From an uncultured Lachnospiraceae bacterium (GTDB taxonomy: Bacteria; Bacillota; Clostridia; Lachnospirales; Lachnospiraceae), in NCBI GenBank assembly GCA_947625775.1, contig CANQPM010000001.1, positions 186,001 to 250,000 on the forward strand: DNA of 64,000 bases, written 5' to 3'. The notes below the pieces were generated by a model. It ran no database searches. It saw nothing but the letters and a program-made list of their open reading frames with translations, and was not told the DNA's origin. Positions 44,684 through 53,622 of the stretch are shown here, one piece after another (the stretch's first letter is position 1; each line of letters opens with the position of its first letter). A program made the position numbers and the translations under genes.

Positions 44684-45805
44684 CTACAAAACCCTGCTAA
44701 CAAACTCCCCCAACTCCTCCGGCGTCATAGCCCCCACAACAGCCCCCATCTCCGCCAACATAGCCGCCGCCTGCCTGTCATAATTCGGATTAGCCTCCAT
44801 ATCCAGCGCCGTAAGCACCACCATCTTCGCCCCACTCTCAATGATCCCCTTACTAACACTAAAAAGGTTATTATACCCCCCTCCCTCATACAAATCCGAC
44901 ACCAACACCACCATAGTCCTATACGGAAACTCAATCAGCGACTCACAATACGCAAGCGCCCCCGCAATATTAGTCCCGCCCCCAAGCTGCACACTCATCA
45001 ACACCTCCACAGGATCACTCACATACCCGCTCAAATCCACAACATTAGTATCAAAAATCACCAGCTTAGTATCCAACATAGGCAGCTTTGCAAAAATCCC
45101 CGCCATAACCGCGCTGTGAATAACCGAATCAATCATCGAACCGCTCTCGTCAACACATATAACAATACGCCACTGATTATACTTCTTCATACGCGCGCTA
45201 AAATACACCTGCTTCAGCAAAAGCTGCCCATTCTCCGCGTCATAATTCTTCAAATTCATACGTATAGTCTTTTTCATGTCAAGATTCCGCGCCGAACGCA
45301 CAGGGCTGCTCTCACTCCTGTTAAGCCTCCCAAAAAACGACTTCCTAAAATCCTGCTCAAGCTTTTCCATAAGCTCATCAGCAATCCTTTTAACCAGCTC
45401 ACGCGCGACATTAAGCGCCTCGCCCTTCATAAGATGCTTTAAGCTGAGTATCGTCTTTAGCAGCTCCTTATTCGGCTCAAGCTTTTTTAATACCTCAGGA
45501 TCGGACAAAAGCTCCGTCATATTATATTTTTCAAGCGCATGGCGCTCCATAATCTCCACAGTGCGCTTAGGGAAAAGCGTCTTTACCTTCGCCAACCACC
45601 CAGGCACGGAAAGCTTTGAATCCTCCTTGCCGCCGCTCCGCTCCTTCCTTATCTCCTGCTCATCACCGTACTCCCTCGAATACAGATAGTCTAGCGCCTG
45701 CTCCATATCCACAAGCCTTAAATCGTCCGAAAAGCTTATCTGCTCCGCCGCATATCTGCCCAGCGCAAGCCGCCACCTGTTCATTATCTCCTGCTCGTCA
45801 GCCAT
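44684..45805 (-). CDS. VWA domain protein (YehP-like)
   Basis: This 373-aa protein has a helical N-terminal half and a C-terminal von Willebrand A domain (about 210-373) with a complete metal-ion-dependent adhesion site: D219, S221 and S223 in VICVDESGSM, the threonine in LGGGTNIAGAL and the aspartate in VVLVSDLYEGG. VWA proteins often act as partners or adaptors of MoxR ATPases, such as the one encoded two genes upstream. Its start lies 53 bp after the DUF5682 stop. Confidence 0.92.
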   Translation of the reverse strand: MADEQEIMNRWRLALGRYAAEQISFSDDLRLVDMEQALDYLYSREYGDEQEIRKERSGGKEDSKLSVPGWLAKVKTLFPKRTVEIMERHALEKYNMTELLSDPEVLKKLEPNKELLKTILSLKHLMKGEALNVARELVKRIADELMEKLEQDFRKSFFGRLNRSESSPVRSARNLDMKKTIRMNLKNYDAENGQLLLKQVYFSARMKKYNQWRIVICVDESGSMIDSVIHSAVMAGIFAKLPMLDTKLVIFDTNVVDLSGYVSDPVEVLMSVQLGGGTNIAGALAYCESLIEFPYRTMVVLVSDLYEGGGYNNLFSVSKGIIESGAKMVVLTALDMEANPNYDRQAAAMLAEMGAVVGAMTPEELGEFVSRVL

Positions 45806-45858
45806 CGTCCCCCTGCCACCTCCTTAGGACAGCAAATATCAATTCTTCACCATAGTCG

Positions 45859-48237
45859 TTATCCCAGCATCTGCGCCTTTGCATACTCGTCAAGCTGCCG
45901 CCCGTACTCATACCATTCAGGCAGCACCTCACTAAGCTCTGTAATATCCTTCTTCTCTTTCCCATGAAGCCTTGCCGCGCTGCCCGCTATCTTGTCAATC
46001 TCGGCAGGCGTAAAATAAGTAAACGCCAGCCTAAGCTGCGGCAGAAGCTCCATAAACTCGCCGCTCCCCACAGCCCCAAAAAACTCATCAAGCAAGCCTA
46101 CAATGCTGTCCCCGATAAACACCAAATCCTTTGCCGTGCAAAACAGTCCCCTGAAAAATACCGCCGTCTGCATAAGCTGTTCCCTTGTACCCGTCAAATA
46201 CCCTCGGCAGATATTTTCCACAGTCTCAGAGCTAGCGCGTCCGCTGCCGTACAAAATCCCGTAAATGCACCCATTCAGCCCCGCGTTTATATTCTGCGCC
46301 CTGCACATTTTGTCAAGCGCATCAAAATAATCCTCCCTCTCCTGCCCCATATCAGAGGCTTTCCGCCTCGTAATCTGGTACAAAAGCTTTAAAGCGTCCA
46401 TACATTCCGTCAGAGTATCGTCCTGAATACACGCCATGGAAGGCAGCAGCGAAATGAACTTTCTCACCGCTGTATGTAGCAGAGCGCCAAATTCAAGCCC
46501 TGTCTCGTACAGACCGCCAAGCTCATCAAGCATCATAAGCGACCTGAGGGCATCCGTTATCGAATAAAAGTCCGTATCCTGCAGAATAAGCTCATGCACC
46601 CTGTCATACACTGCATCAAGCTGCTGCGACAAGCCCATCTCAAACACCTGCGTCAAAAGATATGCTGCGTCGCCCGCGCCGTTTGCTTTTTTCAGGCGTT
46701 CGCCCACAAGACTTGCTGACGCCTCCTCCACAGTGCCACCATGTACGGAAACATCTATCAGCGCGGAATGGACATTTATGCTCCACTTGTATTTCCACAC
46801 TTCGCGCAAAAGGTTTTTGTCCTTTTTCAGTTGTAAGTTTGGTCCTTTGACGCGCCTTGCAAATTCCGTGTCCAGAAACACCATTCTATGCAGGAACATA
46901 CTAATCTGCCTGTGCTTTTTCCCTGAAAAAATAGAGAGCGTCAATTCATTTTCAAGCGCCGTATCGCATTTGAGTCCAAAGCTTTTGCACTGCATGTTAA
47001 AATCCGTGATTATCGGCGGCACGTCAGCTCCGTCACAAAGCTTTCCCGAGCCGCTGCCTGTCATAAGCCTGCCCAGCGTTCTCACAGGCATATCGGTAGC
47101 GATATTGTACTCACCTTTTACATATGATGCCAGCACAGCGTCAAAAAGCTCATACGCCCCCGCCTCGCGCTTGTTCCTAAGCTCACTCAGCCCACGCGCC
47201 ATCTGCAGGGCGCATATCTCATCATATGTGGAAAGACAGTCCTCGCTTTTCCTTACTTCCTTGCCGACAGCCACAAGCATATCAAGCACTGCCGCTTCAT
47301 ACGGCTTTGAAATGGCAGCCTGATTTTTAATGCCGTTCCATATTTTCAGGTAAAAGCCCGCAAACGGCATGCCGCTCGCATAACCATTAAGCGCGTCCGC
47401 AGCCTCCATTGAGTAGGGCATCATGTAAACACTCTGGTTTTTGTCTATGTCGCTTTTTTTCACCCTTTTTGCCTTCGCGCCCGCTTTAGCATTGTTTTCC
47501 TCCGACAAAAGCTTTGCAAGCGCAGGCGTATGAAACCCGCCTGTCACTACAAGTATGCGCTGTTCTTTTCCGTCTCCGCATTTATGCTTGTCCGCCCACT
47601 GTATTATGCCCGACGCCATGTGCTGCTCACGCGCAAGGCACCCCTCCTGCGCAAGCTCCTCATCAGGCGTATTTTCCCTCGCAAGCGCGCAGTATGTAAG
47701 CAAATGCGAAAACCACGTCTCGCTGTCCTCATAAAGTCCGTTTATCTCAAAAAATTTTTCCCAAAATTCATCAAAGCTCCTAAGCCCTGTCTTTTCGCAG
47801 AGCTGTTTTAAGTATTCGTTTCTCGTAAGCAGATAGTCATCATTGTAGCTGTTTTTAGCGTCATCCTTTAAAAGCCCTCTGCCTTGGGCTGATGCCGCAA
47901 GTATTTCCCCATAAGACAAATCTATAAACGCGCTGCTTATGCCGTTTTCGCCTGCCGTGCGCAGCGCCTCCAGCTCTGGGGAATATTCCAGAAACGGATA
48001 GTAGCACTTGTAATGCTGTTTGTCCTCGGATATGATGCCTGTCTTGTCATGATAGGCATAGTATATCGCAAACGGCGCATGCGTTTCCTTATCTGTCATA
48101 ATCGGGATAAGCGAATTGGCATTGTCTGGTCCTTCTATCAAGACGGCGTCGGGCTGCCATTTTTCTATCACGTCCCTTACATGGAAAGCGCACGCGGGGC
48201 TGTGATGTCGCACGGGCAGAAGCCTTATTTCAGCCAT
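45859..48237 (-). CDS. DUF5682 family protein (YehM-like)
   Basis: This roughly 792-aa protein starts IRLLPVRHHSPACAFHV, followed by AVLIEGPDNAN and later RILVVTGGFHTPALAKLL. These are the His/Glu motifs of the DUF5682 group, which appears related to the EreA/TIKI/TraB-like hydrolase fold. ATG 48237 overlaps the MoxR gene by 13 bases; an upstream in-frame ATG at 48264 with AGGGTGG is an alternative. The remaining two thirds are helical and unannotated. It is likely a core member of the MoxR-VWA-SWIM system; the substrate is unknown. Confidence 0.88.
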   Translation of the reverse strand: MAEIRLLPVRHHSPACAFHVRDVIEKWQPDAVLIEGPDNANSLIPIMTDKETHAPFAIYYAYHDKTGIISEDKQHYKCYYPFLEYSPELEALRTAGENGISSAFIDLSYGEILAASAQGRGLLKDDAKNSYNDDYLLTRNEYLKQLCEKTGLRSFDEFWEKFFEINGLYEDSETWFSHLLTYCALARENTPDEELAQEGCLAREQHMASGIIQWADKHKCGDGKEQRILVVTGGFHTPALAKLLSEENNAKAGAKAKRVKKSDIDKNQSVYMMPYSMEAADALNGYASGMPFAGFYLKIWNGIKNQAAISKPYEAAVLDMLVAVGKEVRKSEDCLSTYDEICALQMARGLSELRNKREAGAYELFDAVLASYVKGEYNIATDMPVRTLGRLMTGSGSGKLCDGADVPPIITDFNMQCKSFGLKCDTALENELTLSIFSGKKHRQISMFLHRMVFLDTEFARRVKGPNLQLKKDKNLLREVWKYKWSINVHSALIDVSVHGGTVEEASASLVGERLKKANGAGDAAYLLTQVFEMGLSQQLDAVYDRVHELILQDTDFYSITDALRSLMMLDELGGLYETGLEFGALLHTAVRKFISLLPSMACIQDDTLTECMDALKLLYQITRRKASDMGQEREDYFDALDKMCRAQNINAGLNGCIYGILYGSGRASSETVENICRGYLTGTREQLMQTAVFFRGLFCTAKDLVFIGDSIVGLLDEFFGAVGSGEFMELLPQLRLAFTYFTPAEIDKIAGSAARLHGKEKKDITELSEVLPEWYEYGRQLDEYAKAQMLG

Positions 48238-49334
48238 TTCCTTGCTTCGTAATACTCTTTCCATAATCCACCCTCTTTGGCGCTCTTGTCCTTGATTACC
48301 GTGTTGAAATATCCCTTTACCTTTTCCAAATCCTCTTTATTTTCCTTGGAAACAGCGCCCACCAGATTTTGCACAAGACAGTCAACGCTCATTCGCGAAT
48401 CGCCGTAATAATACCTCGTGAGCATTGTCTGATAGTACACAGATACTGCCTCCGCCGTACTCATGACCGATACAGGCTTGTCAATCCTGTGTCCCATCGA
48501 AGATACGCCCTCCCTGAGCTCATGGTATGTAGACGCAAGCAGCTCCGCCACGTCCTCGTCCGCCTCCATTTTTATGTTGTTTTCGTCGGCAAGCTTTGCC
48601 ACTTCGTTTAAGATAATCTGCTTTTCCATTGACGCTTCCCTTACGGGCATGACTGTCTCGAAGTTAAAACGGCGCTTCAACGCGCTGCTCATCTCGTTTA
48701 CGCCCTTGTCACGCGTGTTCGCCGTGCCTATCACGTTGAAGCCATGACGCGCAAAGAGAAAGCCGTCGTCGCCAAGCTCTGGCACATTAAGCACCTTGTC
48801 ACTGAGCACGCTTATAAGGCTATCCTGGATTTCCGCGGGTGTCCTTGTAATCTCCTCAAAGCGGGTGAGTATTCCTCTTTCCATTCCCACATAGAGAGGC
48901 GACGGCACAAGGGCTTCGCGGCTTGGTCCTTTGGCAAGAAGAAGCGCGTAGTTCCACGAATATTTTATCATATCCTCCGTAGTGCCTGCCGTACCCTGTA
49001 TCGTGTTGGTACTCACTCCGCTTATTGCCGCGGACAAAAGCTCAGAAAGCATCGTTTTTGCAGTGCCTGGCTCACCCACAAGCATAAGCCCACGATTGCC
49101 CGCAAGCGTAACTATGCAGCGTTCCACAAGCGCATCGTTGCCGAAATATTTCTTTTCGATTTTGTATTCCTTTCCGTTGTATTCAATAGGCTTTGGGCTT
49201 CCCAGAATAAAAGTCCTTACCGCCTTGGGCGACATTTTCCAGTTTTCAGGCACTCTGCCTGTGTCAGTGCCCCTGAGCGCCTCCAGCTCCTCCTTGTACC
49301 GCTCCTCTACGGGGGGTTTGATTGTTTCCTGCAT
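48225..49334 (-). CDS. MoxR-type AAA+ ATPase (YehL-like)
   Basis: This 369-aa ATPase has Walker A GEPGTAKT (87-94), a Walker B region reading ILTRFEEIT (153-161) rather than the usual LLDEIN, sensor 1 GTANTRD (201-207) and arginines in LKRRF (218-222). MoxR AAA+ proteins remodel or activate protein complexes, usually with a VWA partner. AAGGAAC precedes ATG 49334. It is the first gene of the series and overlaps DUF5682, so the two are translationally coupled. Confidence 0.92.
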   Translation of the reverse strand: MQETIKPPVEERYKEELEALRGTDTGRVPENWKMSPKAVRTFILGSPKPIEYNGKEYKIEKKYFGNDALVERCIVTLAGNRGLMLVGEPGTAKTMLSELLSAAISGVSTNTIQGTAGTTEDMIKYSWNYALLLAKGPSREALVPSPLYVGMERGILTRFEEITRTPAEIQDSLISVLSDKVLNVPELGDDGFLFARHGFNVIGTANTRDKGVNEMSSALKRRFNFETVMPVREASMEKQIILNEVAKLADENNIKMEADEDVAELLASTYHELREGVSSMGHRIDKPVSVMSTAEAVSVYYQTMLTRYYYGDSRMSVDCLVQNLVGAVSKENKEDLEKVKGYFNTVIKDKSAKEGGLWKEYYEARKWLK

Positions 49335-49407
49335 AATAGACCAGTTCCTTCCTATAATTTATTTCATTTATGCGTCTGCAAAATATAATCCAAGCTGTAC
49401 AACTCGT

Positions 49408-51102
49408 TCATTCCCCGCCAATCAGCACTTCTTTCCCCCTAAAGGCAAAGCCGTATCTGCGTATCCGCTCCAGCGCAATGCCTTCTGCTATAAGGGCGGC
49501 GGCATAATTTTTTTCTTCTATCTGTTTCAGCGCTTCATTCAGGGTATCGTCAAGCGATTTGTCTCGGCGCCTGTTGAAAACCTTGAACTCTATTATGATG
49601 GCATTGTCGTCTTCGTTTTGGGGTTTAAGCATCACGTCATACCTGCCAAAGCCGCTCTCGCGGTTTGACGTTATCACGTACCTGTCCTTAAGCTCCACGA
49701 TAAGACCAAGGACAAATCCGTGGTAAAATCGTTCGGGTTCAGTGCGGTCTGAATTTCCTGCGGCAATGTCAAAGCTGCTGAATATGCTCTCCGATACCCT
49801 GTTCATATATTCGTTCATGGCATCCATGTCGCCGTAAAGCAGCGCCTTTACAAACTCCCCATAGCCTGACGCTGTCCGAAACCACCCCTTAATCATCTTT
49901 TCAAACATTATGCGGACTTCATGATTTGTAATCGCAAGCTCATATTCCTGCCTGCTTTCCACCACGCCTTCGCTGTAGCCCGTGTACTTATTGACGCGCA
50001 GATACCCCGACGCAAGCATAAGGCTCCAGAGCGTCTCCGCGCTGCCGTCAAGCTGGCTGTAGACAAGCTGCTCGTCTATGTCCGTCTTAATCACCCCGCC
50101 GTCAAGCAGCGTTTCAAAGTGCTCTTTTATCTCTGCATTTGCCTCGCGCACAAGCTTGTTTATAAGGCTGTTTGCGCTGGTGTCTGCCCAGTAGGTGGTA
50201 AATTTCACTTTGCTTAGATAATTAATTATAGACCATGGATTGTAAATATCCGTCACGCTGCCAAAAGTAAAACCGTCGTACCACCACTTTACGCCGTTTT
50301 TATTTGACAGCCCCAATTCCTCCATAGCGCTAAAAACTTCCTGTTCCAAAAAGCCGAAAACGCCCGCGTATTTATCAGAGGTTGTTGTAACCACCTCCAA
50401 GTTGTTCAAATCCGAAAATATTGATTCCTTGCTTACTCTTGTAATCCCCGTCATTATGCCGCGTTCAAGCCATGGATTTGTTTTAAAGGTGGAATTAAAC
50501 AGGCTGCGCGTGAACGATACAAGTTCGTTCCAATAGCCGTCAACGTATGCCTCCTGCATGGGAGTATCATATTCATCGAGGAGAATTATTACTTTTTTGC
50601 CATAGTAGTGGGACAAAAAATCCGACATCTTGTAAAATGCAAGCGTCGCTGTGCTTTCACTCATATTTAAGGAAATCTTATCAAAGTATTCTATATCGTG
50701 CTCCTTTAAAACACCACTTGTTTTTAAATACGAGTGCCTGGTGTATAAATCCAAAATTATTTGGTATATCTTATCTTTTGTCGAAGCATAGTCGGGTTCC
50801 TTTATATTCGCAAAGGAAAGGCTGATAACAGGATAAGTCCCCTGCAGCTTTTGATATTTCTCATCTTTCCATATGGAAAGGTTTTCAAACAGGTCGCTCC
50901 GCCCCGCATAATCCACTGAGAAAAAGCTTTCCACCATGCTCATTGTAAGCGTCTTGCCAAAGCGCCTCGGGCGCGTGATGAGCGTAACACTGTCTCCGCT
51001 TTCCCACCATTCCTTTATAAAAGCTGTTTTATCTACATAAAAATAGTTGTTTGATATAATCGTTTCAAAATTCTGTATGCCTATTCCTACTGTCCTTGCC
51101 AT
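49408..51102 (-). CDS. AAA-ATPase_like / DUF1703 PD-(D/E)XK protein
   Basis: This 564-aa protein starts at ATG 51102 (MARTVGIGIQNFE) after TGGAGG. An N-terminal AAA-ATPase_like domain has Walker A RPRRFGKTLTMSM and Walker B VIILLDEYDTPMQEAY, and the C-terminal DUF1703 domain has a PD-(D/E)XK-like GRYDVMLKP...AIIIEFKVF. Many copies of this family occur in gut Clostridia and Bacteroidetes; a role in DNA processing or defence has been suggested but not shown. It is upstream of the MoxR cluster by 73 bp in the same direction, possibly by chance. Confidence 0.9.
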   Translation of the reverse strand: MARTVGIGIQNFETIISNNYFYVDKTAFIKEWWESGDSVTLITRPRRFGKTLTMSMVESFFSVDYAGRSDLFENLSIWKDEKYQKLQGTYPVISLSFANIKEPDYASTKDKIYQIILDLYTRHSYLKTSGVLKEHDIEYFDKISLNMSESTATLAFYKMSDFLSHYYGKKVIILLDEYDTPMQEAYVDGYWNELVSFTRSLFNSTFKTNPWLERGIMTGITRVSKESIFSDLNNLEVVTTTSDKYAGVFGFLEQEVFSAMEELGLSNKNGVKWWYDGFTFGSVTDIYNPWSIINYLSKVKFTTYWADTSANSLINKLVREANAEIKEHFETLLDGGVIKTDIDEQLVYSQLDGSAETLWSLMLASGYLRVNKYTGYSEGVVESRQEYELAITNHEVRIMFEKMIKGWFRTASGYGEFVKALLYGDMDAMNEYMNRVSESIFSSFDIAAGNSDRTEPERFYHGFVLGLIVELKDRYVITSNRESGFGRYDVMLKPQNEDDNAIIIEFKVFNRRRDKSLDDTLNEALKQIEEKNYAAALIAEGIALERIRRYGFAFRGKEVLIGGE

Positions 51103-51340
51103 GCTTGTGACCTCCATTGAAAATTGGCTTGTTAAAATAAACGCTAAACGCTGTCGCGTAAATCAATAACGCACAACAGGTTTTTTATTTGGTTGTTTTG
51201 ATTTTAGCATAAAAAGCAGATGAATACAATGCGGCTTTTGATTCTCTCACGGTTAAAAGCAGAAAAAAGCAGGAACTGAAAATAAGAAAAACTGTTCCTG
51301 CTAATATTCTATATAATATTAAGATAATATAATGTACGCA

Positions 51341-51487
51341 TTAAAATCTTTTGTCGGACATGCCCAAGATGTAATCGGCTGAAACATCATAGTGTTTGGC
51401 GAGGATTACTATATATTTAATTGGTATCCTGCTGCAGCCGCTTTCATAGCTGGCAAAAAAGGGACTGCCATCAGCAATCCCTCCCAT
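51341..51487 (-). pseudogene. C-terminal remnant of an XRE-type regulator
   Basis: A 48-codon frame reads FASYESGCSRIPIKYIVILA then KHYDVSADYILGMSDKRF, the second half of a typical XRE helix-turn-helix protein. The recognition helix start and N-terminal helices are missing and no ribosome site precedes the ATG at 51487. The rest of 51103-51501 shows nothing I can name. Confidence 0.65.
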
Positions 51488-51501
51488 ATTTTCATATTCA
51501 A

Positions 51502-53559
51502 TTAACGCGCCACAAACAGCGTAATAATCCCTGCCGCAATCCCCAGCAACACTGGCTGAGATATTGTTATCATTGAAATAACCAGACGGTTACGTTTATA
51601 AAATCTGTTTTTTCTAATATCAATCAATGTCTGCGCCATTCCCTGAACAGCGCACAGAAGCACTCCCGCAAATATGGCATACTGCACGGGAAATGTGACA
51701 TCTTCCTTTTCTTCATTCGCCTCCACTGCGCCTATATGTTTTATGTCAAATCTAAAAGTCGTCGTTCCCATGGTATGCGGTTTTAACGCATCGTAAACCT
51801 TCTCTTTAGTCAACTCCCCAAATCCGTCACATCTCACCATATATTCCGCAAACCATGCGTATGCTGCCTTTTCAAAAAGCGCGCTATACAGCACTTCATC
51901 AACTATACGCGCCGTCACGGCATCACCGTCCTCGTAAACAGTGATTAAATTTTTTGAATTTTTTTCCGTAATAGCCTCCGACAATTCGGAGGACAGCGCA
52001 TATCCACATTCCACATCATCTGAAAGCACAAGCCGCCTCACTTCCTCCTCATTGTCACATATTACAAACTGCACCAGTCCATCATATGCGGCAAGCTCAT
52101 CCGCAAAATATCCAGACTCATCATACACTGCCGCATATATCCGTGTCACCGAGCTTTTCTCCGCTGTCGTCACTGCTGCCGACAATATAACAGTAATGCC
52201 CAGGCATATCCACAGGCTTTTCTGATGAAGCAGACGCTTAAATAGCACAAAAAACAACGGCGTTTTAAATGACACTCGTGTCACTTTTGGCGTAAGCGCA
52301 GAATCCTCCTCATTTCCAAGATAGTGCATTGTAACCCAGGCTGCCACAAGACACAGCGCGCTCCATATCAAAAGCCCACAAATAATTTCCGAAAGCTTAG
52401 CTGTATTTCCTGTAAAAAGCATTGTAAAGCCCGCCCTCAAATATGCTGCTGGAAGATACCGCCCTATGTTCATAACTATATCTGGCAGTAGCGCAGAAGG
52501 AACAAAGCAGCCCGACATATATCCTTGAAATACTGCTGATATTCCAAATATAATAATCACTCCATGCATCTCTTCAGCGAGCTGATATATAAGCTGCGCA
52601 TATACAGCCGTAAATATAAGGCACATAAGACACACCAGCAAAAGCTCCGCCATATTTTCACCCGAAACCGCATATGACAGAAAAGCATTGACGCCAGGCA
52701 GCAGCGGCAGCAAAAGCGGTATTGCCAATATAATTAAAAACAACGGCAGCGCCGCCGCAATGCGGCTTAATAGCTGGCTCATATACGGCACTCCCGCCCG
52801 TCTTTTTATCATTCTCTGCTGGAATCTTGAACGTTTACAAAATCCCCCCAAAAACATGCCTGCCAAAAGCAGATAAACCACAAGAAAAGCCCCTGAATAA
52901 TAGACAGCGTAGCTGTTATTTTCAGTTGCGGACAAAAGCTGTTTTTTAAAGAGCCTTTCTCTGCCTCCTACAAGCCCCAAATTAAATCGGTTTATATCAT
53001 CATAAATTGGCTGGAGCCGCTCACTCTGCCCCAATCTGGCGCTCAAATCCGTCGCGGCATATATCTGCGCTTGCGCTGTCTGCAGCATATTCAAACCTGC
53101 ATTGGCAAGCTCCGCAAAAATCCTGCTGCCTGTAACGCCCTCGCCTGCCGCCTCTGGCAGATACAGCCTGGCAGGCGTATTGCTCCCCGAAAGGATTTCA
53201 TTAATCACATTTTCAGGCAGGACTATGAGCGCTGAAAGCTCTCCTTCCTCAAGCCTTCTTTTGCCCTCGGTCTCAGTTGTTTTTTCAAGGCTGCAGAGGC
53301 TTTTGACTGATTCCATGCTCTCCACATATGAGACGGCAAGCCTTGTGAGCATATCGTCATCTGCGGCATAGCCTATCCTGACCAAGGGCTCGCCGCTGCT
53401 TTCCCCAGCTTTATTTAACGCACAAAAAGCAATCATACCGACTACCGCCAAAAAAACAATAATTAGTATAACTGCCCTTTTCAAAACAACGGGCAGCGTT
53501 GACGCCGCCCGCCTGTATTCTGTTTTCAGCCAGATTAAATTAACCATAAAACTGTTCAT
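51502..53559 (-). CDS. ABC-2 type permease, two-half fusion
   Basis: This 685-aa protein looks like two tandem ABC-2 half-units: a membrane helix at 25-48, an extracytoplasmic segment, then six helices (about 220-420), followed by a second helix (about 450), another external domain and a C-terminal helix pair. RLAVSYVESMESVKSLCSLE and the later VECGYALSSELSEAI resemble the external domains of YhgE/ABC2_membrane_3 exporters. It is the last gene of a four-gene series with an ATPase and is probably the transport subunit; its cargo is unknown. Confidence 0.82.
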   Translation of the reverse strand: MNSFMVNLIWLKTEYRRAASTLPVVLKRAVILIIVFLAVVGMIAFCALNKAGESSGEPLVRIGYAADDDMLTRLAVSYVESMESVKSLCSLEKTTETEGKRRLEEGELSALIVLPENVINEILSGSNTPARLYLPEAAGEGVTGSRIFAELANAGLNMLQTAQAQIYAATDLSARLGQSERLQPIYDDINRFNLGLVGGRERLFKKQLLSATENNSYAVYYSGAFLVVYLLLAGMFLGGFCKRSRFQQRMIKRRAGVPYMSQLLSRIAAALPLFLIILAIPLLLPLLPGVNAFLSYAVSGENMAELLLVCLMCLIFTAVYAQLIYQLAEEMHGVIIIFGISAVFQGYMSGCFVPSALLPDIVMNIGRYLPAAYLRAGFTMLFTGNTAKLSEIICGLLIWSALCLVAAWVTMHYLGNEEDSALTPKVTRVSFKTPLFFVLFKRLLHQKSLWICLGITVILSAAVTTAEKSSVTRIYAAVYDESGYFADELAAYDGLVQFVICDNEEEVRRLVLSDDVECGYALSSELSEAITEKNSKNLITVYEDGDAVTARIVDEVLYSALFEKAAYAWFAEYMVRCDGFGELTKEKVYDALKPHTMGTTTFRFDIKHIGAVEANEEKEDVTFPVQYAIFAGVLLCAVQGMAQTLIDIRKNRFYKRNRLVISMITISQPVLLGIAAGIITLFVAR

Positions 53560-53622
53560 TTTTACTGCCGCGCCTAAAACCAGAGCGATAAAACCTTAAG
53601 CTTACTCCCATATCGTCTTATA

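Noticed and set aside
36311..45855. Numerous plus-strand frames opposite DUF4132, SWIM, VWA and DUF5682 genes
   Set aside because: They are rich in Arg, Pro, Ser and His as expected for antisense frames and lack ribosome sites.
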